Assembly (NCBI RefSeq): GCF_020091405.1
Contig: NZ_CP081903.1
Coordinates: 620,001 to 684,000, forward strand
Source: Bacteroides cellulosilyticus
GTDB taxonomy: Bacteria > Bacteroidota > Bacteroidia > Bacteroidales > Bacteroidaceae
Reading direction: 5' to 3'
DNA length: 64,000 bases
Position 1 is the stretch's first letter. Each line of letters opens with the position of its first letter. This document shows, piece after piece, positions 34,016-42,208 of this stretch. The position numbers were made by a program, and so were the translations under genes. The notes under the pieces were generated by a model. The model was not told the origin of the DNA. It ran no database searches and was given only the letters and a program-made list of their open reading frames with translations.

Positions 34016-34226
34016 AAGAATAGACTTTATCGTGATTAAATGGACAATCAACCGAACCCGTTCCAAAACAAATAATATTAGTATTTTCAGTATCTGCCAA
34101 AGCTTCAATATTCTCTAATAGCAGAGAGGACATTTTTACAGATGACTGTTTACTGTAAACATACCCACCCATTGCAATAGCCACAACTCCCATAAATACC
34201 AGAATCTTTTTCATATTGTTTTTCAT
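33987..34226 (-). CDS. NVEALA-family small secreted protein 2
   Basis: The 79-residue product has MKNNMKKILVFMGVVAIAMG at the N-terminus (hydrophobic span residues 8-22) and LLLENIEALADTEN, a clear NVEALA motif (NIEALA). Its tail has two cysteines, C-x7-C (ICFGTGSVDC), then PFNHDKVYSY and an aromatic end RSYY. Same length as NVEALA 1 but with a different Cys layout; both share C-x(2,3)-HD-x-V. It follows the regulator gene after the terminator at 34309-34336 and overlaps the propeller gene by 29 bp. Met5 is an alternative start. Function is unknown. Confidence 0.83.
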   Translation of the reverse strand: MKNNMKKILVFMGVVAIAMGGYVYSKQSSVKMSSLLLENIEALADTENTNIICFGTGSVDCPFNHDKVYSYATPYRSYY

Positions 34227-34308
34227 TTAACTATTATATTTTCCATCAATGATTATTACGCCGACAAATGTAAAAAATGAATAGATTCAAAACGCGTTTA
34301 CAGGGGTT

Positions 34309-34336
34309 AAAAAAGGCGTAAGAAAATTCTTACGCC
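34309..34336 (-). terminator. Terminator of the membrane regulator gene
   Basis: GGCGTAAGAA and TTCTTACGCC are perfect 10-bp complements with a 2-nt centre, and on the minus strand the stem runs into six Ts. It lies 27 bp after the regulator stop and so separates the regulator transcript from the first NVEALA cassette. Confidence 0.8.
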
Positions 34337-34362
34337 CCTCTTTTAGGCTGATAATAAATCAC

Positions 34363-35424
34363 TTATCTTTTTTCAACAAACAAATAAAAGCCTAACTCAT
34401 TTTGCTTATTTTTACCGGATTCTATTTTCACATGCGACTTTTCACTGTCAAGCAACGTCCTAAGATGGCTTATGGTCACTCTTCTTTTACCATCAATACC
34501 GGTATGTTGAGGACACCAACCACAAATCGCAACAACCCGGTCGTTTGATAAGAAATGATTCTTCGTATGAATAAATGCAGATAGCAACTTATAAGCTTGC
34601 CCTGTACAATTCACCACTTTATCTTCAAAAGTAAGCGTACACGCTTCCTCATCAAAAATAACTCCACCTATTTTATATTTCTTTTCAGAAATGTATAACA
34701 CAACATCATCCGAGCTATTCACTTCATCGTTATCCTCTTTTTTCCGGTTATGCAAAAAGAGCAGGATAAATGCACACAAACAAAGGGCAGCAATAGTAAA
34801 ACAAGCTATAACCCCATTCTTTCTCCAATCGGCATAGAACCAAGGAGACGGAACTGAAAGATAAGCCGTCAATTCAAGAAAATACATATCATCTAAATAG
34901 TAAGTTCCTAACTTGAACTTATCAGTCATCAGTGTTGAATCACCAGTCGTAAACCTTTCTCCTTTTCTATCACTCGGCAGTTCTGACTGCAACACGAGAG
35001 CAGAAGAACAATATGATTGTTTACCGTCTATATCTTTTTGCCACAACTCATTCAAAAGATCAACAGAGGGTGTATCCAACAATAATAATATACGAGCCTT
35101 TGAACTTAACACCCATGAAGTAATCAATAGTTTTCTTTCCTTCAACGAATCAACTTCCACCACCATTTCTCCTTCAGCTAGCACCATACGACGTTTCTTA
35201 CTTTTCACTTTCTCCTCACCTCCGCTAAAAGAATACGGAATTCCAAGTTTATCAAACTCCCGATTCACCCAAAGCTCTGCAGCAGATTTCAATGAAGCTT
35301 CTGCCTTTTGCTTACAGCGTTCACGCCCCTCCAACCCACTCTCATAGCCTCTATAAATAAGAGTCCCCAGAGAAAAGAATAACGCTCCTCCCAAGATATA
35401 GCATATCAGTTTATAGTGTTTCAT
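34363..35424 (-). CDS. Membrane-spanning winged-helix regulator (ToxR-like layout)
   Basis: The 353-residue protein has a first helix at residues ~5-24 (LICYILGGALFFSLGTLIY), a periplasmic domain to ~205, a second helix at ~207-228 (IACFTIAALCLCAFILLFLH) and a cytoplasmic OmpR-type winged helix at ~255-353. The wing region includes CTGQAYKLLSAFIHT, DGKRRVTISHLRTLLDS and ELGFYLFVEKR. No kinase or receiver domain is present, so it would sense outside the membrane and bind DNA directly. It heads the NVEALA cluster and is probably its regulator, sensing a periplasmic signal such as a cluster product. Periplasmic sensing is inferred from topology. Confidence 0.78.
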   Translation of the reverse strand: MKHYKLICYILGGALFFSLGTLIYRGYESGLEGRERCKQKAEASLKSAAELWVNREFDKLGIPYSFSGGEEKVKSKKRRMVLAEGEMVVEVDSLKERKLLITSWVLSSKARILLLLDTPSVDLLNELWQKDIDGKQSYCSSALVLQSELPSDRKGERFTTGDSTLMTDKFKLGTYYLDDMYFLELTAYLSVPSPWFYADWRKNGVIACFTIAALCLCAFILLFLHNRKKEDNDEVNSSDDVVLYISEKKYKIGGVIFDEEACTLTFEDKVVNCTGQAYKLLSAFIHTKNHFLSNDRVVAICGWCPQHTGIDGKRRVTISHLRTLLDSEKSHVKIESGKNKQNELGFYLFVEKR

Positions 35425-35550
35425 AATATAAATATACGTTTTACCTTACAAAACTACTCAATTAAAATTAAACACAAAGCATTACAAGGAGCATTTACAC
35501 CACACAGCAATTTCTGCAGATTCAAACCTCTATTTCATACCCAACCGCAC

Positions 35551-35649
35551 TATACCCGGGATGCACTTGCTCCGTACATTCTCCACTCAGAGGTACCTCT
35601 GAGCGAAGAATGTACGGTCTTGATACGGAGCAAGTCCATCCCAGGTATA
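35551..35649. repeat. 99-bp compound palindrome in the 380-bp gap before the DUF6266 gene
   Basis: The left side reads TATACCCGGGATG, CACTTGCTCCGT, ACATTCT, CTCAGAGG. The right side gives the complements in reverse order: CCTCTGAG, AGAATGT, ACGGAGCAAG, CATCCCAGGTATA. Small asymmetric bulges separate the matches. The centre AGAGGTACCTCT is a perfect palindrome. It could form a long cruciform or a stable RNA stem and is non-coding. Elsewhere in 35425-35803 I see only an imperfect -7 (TACCTTTA, ~35757) for the DUF6266 gene. Confidence 0.7.
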
Positions 35650-35803
35650 AAGAGGATCAGTTATAGCACAGTGAAGAACATCCGATAATTAACTATGCAA
35701 AATGAAGCAAATGAACGCAAAAATCACGTAATTCGGAATAAGAAAAAAGTTTTTCCATACCTTTACACAATAACAAAAAGAACAACTTAAGAAACTGAAC
35801 ATC

Positions 35804-36733
35804 ATGGGAATTATCAACCAAGGCATTCTCGGAGGTTTCTCCGGTAAAGTGGGACCAATAGTAGGATTCCGCTGGAAATCAAACTACTATATACGCGCAC
35901 GGGCTGCCAAAGTCAGCAATCCGCGTACACCGAAGCAACAGGAACAACGCGGCAAATTTGCCACGGCATTCAACTTCCTGAAGACTATCAAACCTTTCAT
36001 ACGCATTGGCTACAAGGAGTTCACAGAAAAGAAATCCGCATTCAATGCCGCCATGTCCTATATGCTGAAGAAGGCAATAACAGGAGACGGGAAAGATATC
36101 AGGATTGACTTTAACCGGGTACTGGTATCTACCGGAAGTCTGATGCCGGTATTTGAAGTCCAGACTACAGTAACTAAAAGGAAAATTGCTTTCGACTGGA
36201 AAGACAACAGCGGCATGGGAAATGCGGAACAGGATGATACGGCCATGCTACTGGCATACAACAAGGATAAAGAAACAGCAATCTACGACACTGAAGCCGC
36301 CCTGCGCCGTGACGGACATGCCGGACTGGTACTCCCGGACAACTGGGAAGGTGATGAACTGACCGCCTATCTCAGCTTTTGCAGTGCCGACGGAAACAGT
36401 GTGGCCAACAGCATCTGCCTGCCGATATCCGTAACAGAAACAACCTTACATACCCCAGACTGTAATAGTCCGTCCGCCGAACTCCTCGCGACGATGCCAG
36501 ATTTTATCGTCCCAACAGACCGATTTATCCCGGTTGAAAAGAATAAAATGCCCCTCGTTAATCACGCCACCACACCGGTCCATATAGCCGACTGTTTGTT
36601 CCAGACCTTTGGCAATAGTCTTTTCAAGGTCTCCCCGCTTGATTTTCAGCTCCAGGACAATACGCTGCAACGGACCTCCGTAGCCATCGGTCAATGGCTT
36701 CGTTATCAGCAGGTCTGTGCGTCCACGGCCTAA
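35804..36733 (+). CDS. DUF6266 protein with an unusual antisense C-terminal extension
   Basis: The first ~214 residues match the DUF6266 family of Bacteroidetes: MGIINQGILGGFSGKVGPIV, then NPRTPKQQEQRGKFATAFNF and a beta-rich C-terminal half ending AYLSFCSADGNSVANSI. Family members are small and of unknown function. Here no stop follows. The frame continues 96 codons (36446-36733) antisense into the AAA ATPase gene, giving a tail with no family resemblance (DCNSPSAELLATMPDFIV). The original stop was probably lost at the junction. The functional protein may be the 214-residue core with a meaningless tail. Confidence 0.7.
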   Translation: MGIINQGILGGFSGKVGPIVGFRWKSNYYIRARAAKVSNPRTPKQQEQRGKFATAFNFLKTIKPFIRIGYKEFTEKKSAFNAAMSYMLKKAITGDGKDIRIDFNRVLVSTGSLMPVFEVQTTVTKRKIAFDWKDNSGMGNAEQDDTAMLLAYNKDKETAIYDTEAALRRDGHAGLVLPDNWEGDELTAYLSFCSADGNSVANSICLPISVTETTLHTPDCNSPSAELLATMPDFIVPTDRFIPVEKNKMPLVNHATTPVHIADCLFQTFGNSLFKVSPLDFQLQDNTLQRTSVAIGQWLRYQQVCASTA

Positions 36734-38050
36734 GCCGTATTCGCGGTCGATGTATCCCCCGCCATTTACCACCCGTTGCAGGAAGGCTTGCAGAAGGAGC
36801 TGGGGACCGCTTTCCTTATAGTCGAAACGTTCTATCCACGAATCGGCATTCTCGCGGAAGAATTGCTGGAAGTCGAGGAGGAGTTTCTCCATATTGATGC
36901 TGTTGTCGGGGTTGATGTACCAGGCAGCTTGCTGCACAAGTGTCTGCTGGCGTGCCCACGTCAGTTCACGGGGAATGATTTCTTTGTAAATGGCATTGGC
37001 TATCCGTAGGGGCTTGTCACGGACAATCAGTCCCATATCCACTACGTACTGGATATCGTCGTCGCGCAAATGTTCTTCAACGTCCCCGTCCTCTCCTGCC
37101 AGGATGGGGGCAATGACATTGCGCACACGCTCCTCGCGCAACTTGTCTATCAGGATATCTATGTGCGTATCCCGACGGTAAATAATGCGTTCCTGTGCTT
37201 TGTAAATCATTTCGGGAATGATACGGATGCTGCGGTTGCGGTTCTCCCGCATCTCCTCGGTCACCTCGTAGCCCAAGGCATTGACCAGCCAGGGTTGACC
37301 TTCGGTTGCCTCCCAAATCATAGGAAAGCAACCTTCGTCAAATTCTTGCCCCGTGGTAGCGGTATGTTGCAGATAGAGTTCATGAATCTCTTCACGCGAA
37401 AAGTTCCCTAAGTGCAGGGACTTGGCTTTGATATTGAAAGCCGAACCACCAGTAACGATGTCCTGATTGGAAGTCACGATACGGTAATCGCGTACATCAC
37501 GCACACCGCAGAGAATAATGCTTTGCGGAAAATGTTGCGGACGCTGATCGTAACCGGCACGTATCTGCCGGAGGACGCTGACAAGCGAGTCGCCCACCAA
37601 TGCATCTATTTCGTCAATAAAAAGAAGAAGCGGCTTGTCGAGGGCTTCGCTCAAGAGGCGAAGATAGGAGGTTATAAAGCCTTCTCTTTCTTTTTCGGCT
37701 TCTTCCATCACTTCGTAAGGGATACGGTTATTCAGCACGATGGAAGCCCGGCTGGCAATGGCACCTACAAAGCGTTGCTCCACTTCGTGGATATTGTTGC
37801 GAAAAGCTTGTCCGGCTTCCACATTGGCATAAACGACATAGAATTCACCGCGGGCATTCAGATAGTCACGGAGCGCCAACAGGCAGGAGGTCTTCCCTGT
37901 CTGGCGGGGAGCGTGAAGAACAAAGTACTTCTTCTGATAAATCAAAGACTCTATTTCTTCAAGCTCAATGCGGGTAAGAGGGTCAATATTATAATGGTCA
38001 GCAGGCTTTATCGGCCCTGCCGTATTAAAGAACTTCTGTACTTTTCTCAT
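36446..38050 (-). CDS. AAA-like ATPase with C-terminal PD-(D/E)XK nuclease-like domain
   Basis: The 534-residue protein has Walker A FVLHAPRQTGKTSCLL near residue 43, Walker B PLLLFIDEIDALVG near 140, and sensor-like IILCGVRDVRDYR near 178. A winged-helix-like region (~300-370) follows. The C-terminus shows GRGRTDLLI then IVLELKIKRGD near 455-475, a D...ExK nuclease core with a following glutamine (LEQTVGYMDR). Expanded families with this design occur in Bacteroidetes genomes; their function is unknown and a defence or mobile-element link is inference. Its last 288 bp overlap the convergent DUF6266 frame. It starts 131 bp after rplS. Confidence 0.82.
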   Translation of the reverse strand: MRKVQKFFNTAGPIKPADHYNIDPLTRIELEEIESLIYQKKYFVLHAPRQTGKTSCLLALRDYLNARGEFYVVYANVEAGQAFRNNIHEVEQRFVGAIASRASIVLNNRIPYEVMEEAEKEREGFITSYLRLLSEALDKPLLLFIDEIDALVGDSLVSVLRQIRAGYDQRPQHFPQSIILCGVRDVRDYRIVTSNQDIVTGGSAFNIKAKSLHLGNFSREEIHELYLQHTATTGQEFDEGCFPMIWEATEGQPWLVNALGYEVTEEMRENRNRSIRIIPEMIYKAQERIIYRRDTHIDILIDKLREERVRNVIAPILAGEDGDVEEHLRDDDIQYVVDMGLIVRDKPLRIANAIYKEIIPRELTWARQQTLVQQAAWYINPDNSINMEKLLLDFQQFFRENADSWIERFDYKESGPQLLLQAFLQRVVNGGGYIDREYGLGRGRTDLLITKPLTDGYGGPLQRIVLELKIKRGDLEKTIAKGLEQTVGYMDRCGGVINEGHFILFNRDKSVCWDDKIWHRREEFGGRTITVWGM

Positions 38051-38121
38051 GACTCTAATTCATTTATCGTTGTCAGACACAAAGATAACGCATTTCTCCG
38101 ATAAATGCAGGAAGAGGCATT

Positions 38122-38157
38122 AAAAAAGGGAAACCAACGAATCGGCTTCCCTTTTTT
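38122..38157 (-). terminator. Terminator of rplS (bidirectional)
   Basis: AAAAAAGGGAA (38122-38132) and TTCCCTTTTTT (38147-38157) are perfect complements with a 14-nt loop, giving T-runs on both strands. It lies 24 bp downstream of the rplS stop. Confidence 0.8.
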
Positions 38158-38181
38158 ATTTCGAAACGAGAGTATAGCTGA

Positions 38182-38535
38182 TTAGCCATTAACTCTTTTT
38201 TCTTTAATTCTTGCTTTCTTACCGGTAAGAGCACGCAGATAGTACAATTTAGCGCGACGAACCTTACCTACCTTGTTCACTTCGATGCTGTCGATAGCCG
38301 GTGATTCGATTGGGAAAATACGTTCTACACCTACGGTACCAGACATTTTGCGTACAGTGAAACGCTTTTTGTCTCCATGACCGGAAATCTTGATAACAAC
38401 ACCACGATACAGCTGTACACGTTCTTTGTTACCTTCGATGATACGATATGCTACTGTAACAGTGTCACCTGCTTTGAAGCTCGGGTGTTGTTTACCGGTA
38501 GCAAATGCTTCTTCTGCAATTTTAATTAAATCCAT
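38182..38535 (-). CDS. rplS: 50S ribosomal protein L19
   Basis: The 117-residue protein has the L19 core: [20 protein letters not shown], then [15 protein letters not shown], the signature [18 protein letters not shown], and [20 protein letters not shown] at the C-terminus. It sits at the 30S-50S interface. Its length is normal for the family. It has its own promoter (38624-38655) and terminator and is monocistronic here. Confidence 0.98.
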   Translation of the reverse strand: MDLIKIAEEAFATGKQHPSFKAGDTVTVAYRIIEGNKERVQLYRGVVIKISGHGDKKRFTVRKMSGTVGVERIFPIESPAIDSIEVNKVGKVRRAKLYYLRALTGKKARIKEKRVNG

Positions 38536-38623
38536 TGTTATTATTCTTAAATTGTTTGATCGTTACAACGCAACATACCAGGCTTCTCTCGTAGGTCCTG
38601 ACAGCGATTGCGCGAAAGCGGTG

Positions 38624-38655
38624 CAAAGGAACGAATTATTCGGCAGATACACAAA
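38624..38655 (-). promoter_or_regulatory. rplS promoter
   Basis: On the minus strand TTTG (38652-38655) is followed after exactly 20 bp by TTCCTTTG (38624-38631), matching the Bacteroides -33/-7 pair at 11 of 12 fixed and semi-fixed positions. Transcription would start near 38617, about 80 nt before the rplS ATG. Confidence 0.7.
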
Positions 38656-38674
38656 TAATTCGCTCGTTTTTTGC

Positions 38675-39751
38675 TTAGCGACGATCGCCTGAAGAACGGC
38701 TGGAACTACCGGAACTACTGCTTCTTGTTGAAGAAGAACCGCTGCTGCGGGTACTGCTTCCGGAAGAACTCCGTACATTGGAAGAACTGCTTTCCTTACG
38801 TTCGGTACTCGGTGTAGTACTGCTGCTACGGCGGGAAGAGCTTGTATTGCTCTTCGTTTCACTACTGCTATTGGTACGCGTACTGCTACTGTTAGTACGA
38901 GAACTGCCACTATTACGTGAACTACTATTATTGGTACGCGAGCTATTATTAGTGTCAGTAGCACTACTCCTCGTACTACTGTTGGTACGACGTGAACTAC
39001 TATTATTGTTGCGTGAACTGCTGCTGGTATTAGTAGTTGCATTGCTGTTCGTACTTTCCCTGCGGGTAGTGCTTGGAGTGGTAGTGCGATTACTACTTGA
39101 ACTACTGCGACGGGTAGTATACACATCATCTCTCGACGGCACACGGTCAGAGCCGGGACGTACAGTTACAGAGCCAAAATCCGAACGGCGGTGTGTTGTA
39201 TAAGACTTGGTATCACGAATACGATACGAACCATTATAAAATGGATGTTTGTAGCGTCCGCGATAATAGCTCACATTATTATGATGCGTGCGATAGTGCC
39301 CGCCTACATACGTGCGGTAGTGATACGGACGGGGGAAATAGAAATGATTGTGGTTGGTATACGTGACATAAACACGGAAGTACCAACGGTTTCCACTGGT
39401 ATAGATGGGGCGGTAAAAATACTCCGCCTGCATAAAGCGGGTATACTGTCGGCTACTAAGCACCCAGCGGAGATCGTCATTACGTACATCCAGATAGTCA
39501 TAATATCGGTTGAGTGCCCATTCATTACCATATAGCACATCATCCATTACATAGCGTACACCGGAAATGAAGTCATAATTGATTTCATATACATCATTGT
39601 ATTGTTCGGTGCTCAGGTTCAGCTCGTAAGCCATTTTATCTGTGAGGAAACGAGTCTCCTTACGTACTTTGCTATTACTCATAGCATTCGTGCCTGCGCT
39701 GCAAACAGCAGTACTCAAAGTGGCAAGCAGGATAAATAATATTCGTTTCAT
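38675..39751 (-). CDS. Secreted protein with Ser/Thr/Arg/Asn-rich low-complexity tail
   Basis: The 358-residue product has a signal peptide (MKRILFILLATLSTAVCSAG). A folded N-terminal region (residues 25-190) follows, with helix TRFLTDKMAYELNLSTEQYN and a Tyr/His-rich part (YFPRPYHYRTYVGGHYRTHH). The last ~150 residues are built from Ser, Arg, Thr and Asn repeats (RRSSSSSNRT, TRSSSSGSSS). The tail is highly basic and probably disordered, suited to binding cell wall, polysaccharide or nucleic acid. The helical N-terminal part resembles DUF3347-like or heavy-metal-resistance-type folds only vaguely. Function is unknown. Its stop lies 20 bp from the rplS -33 element. Confidence 0.7.
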   Translation of the reverse strand: MKRILFILLATLSTAVCSAGTNAMSNSKVRKETRFLTDKMAYELNLSTEQYNDVYEINYDFISGVRYVMDDVLYGNEWALNRYYDYLDVRNDDLRWVLSSRQYTRFMQAEYFYRPIYTSGNRWYFRVYVTYTNHNHFYFPRPYHYRTYVGGHYRTHHNNVSYYRGRYKHPFYNGSYRIRDTKSYTTHRRSDFGSVTVRPGSDRVPSRDDVYTTRRSSSSSNRTTTPSTTRRESTNSNATTNTSSSSRNNNSSSRRTNSSTRSSATDTNNSSRTNNSSSRNSGSSRTNSSSTRTNSSSETKSNTSSSRRSSSTTPSTERKESSSSNVRSSSGSSTRSSGSSSTRSSSSGSSSRSSGDRR

Positions 39752-39800
39752 GATAGCGTTTTTTACTTAGTTTATGAATTGTCTATTCTTTGTTGGAAAC

Positions 39801-39827
39801 AAAAATAGGGGAAGATTATCCCCTATT
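39801..39827 (-). terminator. Terminator of the CvfB-like gene
   Basis: AATAGGGGA (39804-39812) pairs with TCCCCTATT (39819-39827); on the minus strand the stem is followed by TTTTTG. It lies 45 bp after the stop at 39872. Confidence 0.7.
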
Positions 39828-39871
39828 CATTTGTTTCTCTCTATTCTTATATAGGGATTTCCCTAATCTGT

Positions 39872-40720
39872 TTAGGACTTCGGGGATTTTGCCAACACGA
39901 TGCCATCCTCTTTCAAAAGGATGAGATGTTTCTTATAAAGGTCGCCTACACCTTTCTTGAAAGTTTTCTTGCTAACGCCAAAAGTGGCATAAATGTCATC
40001 TGCCGGACTTTTATCATTCAGAGATATCTGCCCGCCATTATCCTTTATATATTGCAACAGGGTTTTCGAGAAGTCATCCACTTTTTCAAAACCCGGCTTC
40101 TGAAGTATCAAGTCTATCTTACCATCCTCACGTACTTGCTTGATGAAAGCTTTCACCTGATCGCCGGTATGCAAAGGCTGGAATATCTCACTATCATACA
40201 ACAAGCCACCATACTTATTCTCAATGATCGCCTTGAAGCCTAAATCCGTTTTTTGCCAGATGAGGATATTCACCTCATCTCCGGCTTCATAAGGCGCGTC
40301 CTCTTTAGAAAGATAACGATCTACTTTGGCCGAAGCTACGATACGGTAGCTTTCATCATCCAGATGAGCATGGATAACGTATTTCTTTCCTACCTGCATC
40401 TTCATCTTCTGTTCACGGAAAGGCACGAAAAGGTCTTTCATCAATCCCCAGTTCAAGAATGCTCCATACTCATTTACCCATGCTACTTCCAAACAGGCAA
40501 ACTCGCCTACCTGCACCAGCGGCGTCAATGTTGTGGCAACAAGGCGTTCCTCGTTATCCAGATATATAAATACATTCAATTCGTCTCCCGGCTGGCAACC
40601 TTCGGGCACATAACGCAGAGGAAGCAGGATTTCTCCATCCTCACCACCATCCAGATACATGCCGAACTCCACCTCCTTGACTACCTGCAAGATATTGAAT
40701 TTACCTAATTCGATGCTCAT
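39872..40720 (-). CDS. CvfB-like S1 RNA-binding protein
   Basis: From MSIELGKFNILQVVKEVEFG (start 40720) the protein has 282 residues. It contains three S1-type beta-barrels (VVKEVEFGMYLDGGEDGEIL; ACLEVAWVNEYGAFLNWGL; VNILIWQKTDLGFKAIIENK) and a winged-helix C-terminus (SPADDIYATFGVSKKTFKKG). This is the CvfB architecture, where S1 domains bind RNA. The open frame extends 38 codons further, but that part is hydrophobic and not S1-like, so I use the internal Met. It lies 241 bp from the divergent mdh gene. The role is probably post-transcriptional regulation, with targets unknown. Confidence 0.88.
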   Translation of the reverse strand: MSIELGKFNILQVVKEVEFGMYLDGGEDGEILLPLRYVPEGCQPGDELNVFIYLDNEERLVATTLTPLVQVGEFACLEVAWVNEYGAFLNWGLMKDLFVPFREQKMKMQVGKKYVIHAHLDDESYRIVASAKVDRYLSKEDAPYEAGDEVNILIWQKTDLGFKAIIENKYGGLLYDSEIFQPLHTGDQVKAFIKQVREDGKIDLILQKPGFEKVDDFSKTLLQYIKDNGGQISLNDKSPADDIYATFGVSKKTFKKGVGDLYKKHLILLKEDGIVLAKSPKS

Positions 40721-40961
40721 AATTTCTTTCGTTTGGGGCAAAGATAATGCAAACCAAAGGCAGTACAAAATAAGCTTGATTATTTTTAATGCTAAGATGC
40801 AGCTTATCTTCGCTTTTAAGCAAAGATTAAGCATAAGGCATAACTTTTCAATCTAAGCCATAACTTTTTTCTATGAACAAATCTCTTGGAAAACAGTTAT
40901 TTTTGTATCGGGAAACTAAAGATAAGGAAAATTATATTCACCTTTTAAATACATAAAAGTT

Positions 40962-41963
40962 ATGGAATTTCTAACAAACGAAAAGCTTACGATTGTAGGA
41001 GCCGCCGGAATGATTGGTTCTAACATGGCACAGACTGCCATTATGATGCATTTGACACCCAATATTTGCCTGTACGATCCGTATGGACCGGGACTGGAAG
41101 GTGTAGCAGAAGAAATGTTTCACTGCGGTTTCGAAGGACTGAACCTTACGTATACTTCCGACATCAAAGAAGCGTTGACCGGAGCCAAATACATTGTATC
41201 TTCAGGTGGTGCCGCCCGCAAAGCCGGCATGACACGTGAAGACCTGCTGAAAGGTAACGCTGCCATTGCTGAAGAGTTCGGTAAAAATGTAAAAGCTTAC
41301 TGCCCGGACGTGAAACATGTAGTAGTTATCTTCAATCCCGCCGACATTACCGGATTGATCACTCTGTTGTATTCCGGTCTGAAACCTTCACAGGTAACTA
41401 CTCTCGCAGCTCTCGACAGTACCCGTTTGCGTAGTGAACTCGCCAAGCATTTCCACATTTCTCCTGATAAGGTAGAAAATTGCCGTACGTATGGCGGTCA
41501 CGGAGAACAGATGGCTGTTTATGCTTCAACTGCCAAAGTAGATGGTAAACCTCTGTTGGAAATCATCGGCACACCTGCCCTTACCGCTGAACAATGGGCT
41601 GAAATCCAAAGCAAGGTAACCAAAGGTGGCGCTAACATCATCAATCTTCGCGGACGTTCTTCTTTCCAAAGCCCGGCATACGTTTCCATAGAAATGATCG
41701 CTGCCGCTATGGGTGGTAAACCATTCCGTTGGCCTGCAGGTACGTATGTACACAGTCATGGCTTCGACCACATCATGATGGCAATGGAAACTGAAATCAC
41801 CAAAGACGGTGTACACTACAAAGAGTTGAAAGGCACTCCGGAAGAGGAAGCCAAGCTGAAAGAAAGTTATGCTCACCTCTGTAAATTGCGTGACGAAGTG
41901 ATTGGAATGGGAGTACTTCCTGCTATTAAGGATTGGAAAAGCATCAACCCGAACATTGACTAA
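40962..41963 (+). CDS. mdh: Malate dehydrogenase (LDH/MDH superfamily)
   Basis: The 333-residue protein has the NAD-binding loop LTIVGAAGMIGSNMAQ near residue 9, the acidic strand end CLYDPYG near 36, ALDSTRLRSELAKHF near 148 with the substrate Arg, and the catalytic His in YGGHGEQMAVYAS near 179. It is larger than typical MDH, as in Bacteroidetes. It interconverts malate and oxaloacetate with NAD in the reductive branch that leads to succinate. Codon use is that of a highly expressed gene. It is transcribed alone. TATTTTTG at 40898-40905 could be its -7 element, but no good -33 is present. A C5/G5 stem (41984-42043) followed by T-rich DNA may terminate it. Confidence 0.93.
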   Translation: MEFLTNEKLTIVGAAGMIGSNMAQTAIMMHLTPNICLYDPYGPGLEGVAEEMFHCGFEGLNLTYTSDIKEALTGAKYIVSSGGAARKAGMTREDLLKGNAAIAEEFGKNVKAYCPDVKHVVVIFNPADITGLITLLYSGLKPSQVTTLAALDSTRLRSELAKHFHISPDKVENCRTYGGHGEQMAVYASTAKVDGKPLLEIIGTPALTAEQWAEIQSKVTKGGANIINLRGRSSFQSPAYVSIEMIAAAMGGKPFRWPAGTYVHSHGFDHIMMAMETEITKDGVHYKELKGTPEEEAKLKESYAHLCKLRDEVIGMGVLPAIKDWKSINPNID

Positions 41964-42070
41964 ATTATATATATAAGGGAATACCCCCGAGAACTCCTGT
42001 TTAGACTTTCCTTCTTGCGCTCACACAAACCGGGCGCAGGGGGAATTTTCTTTTATTTTTTCAGAAATCC

Positions 42071-42102
42071 TTTGGCTGTATTAAAAAAACTATTTATCTT
42101 TG
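42071..42102 (+). promoter_or_regulatory. Promoter of the tRNA-Phe/tRNA-Pro unit
   Basis: TTTG (42071-42074), 20 bp, then TATCTTTG (42095-42102): a perfect Bacteroides -33/-7 pair, ending 17 bp before the tRNA-Phe 5' end. Confidence 0.85.
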
Positions 42103-42119
42103 CACCCGCAAACGAAGAA

Positions 42120-42192
42120 GGTGCCATAGCTCAGTTGGTAGAGCAAAGGACTGAAAATCCTTGTGTCCCCGGTTCGATTCCTGGTGGCACCA
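42120..42192 (+). tRNA. tRNA-Phe (anticodon GAA)
   Basis: All arms fold: acceptor GGTGCCA/TGGCACC, D arm GCTC/GAGC, anticodon stem AAGGA/TCCTT with loop CTGAAAA, T arm CCCGG-TTCGATT-CCTGG, discriminator A. CCA is not encoded. A tRNA-Pro gene follows after 16 bp. Confidence 0.97.
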
Positions 42193-42208
42193 CTCGTAAG
42201 CAAAGTAT

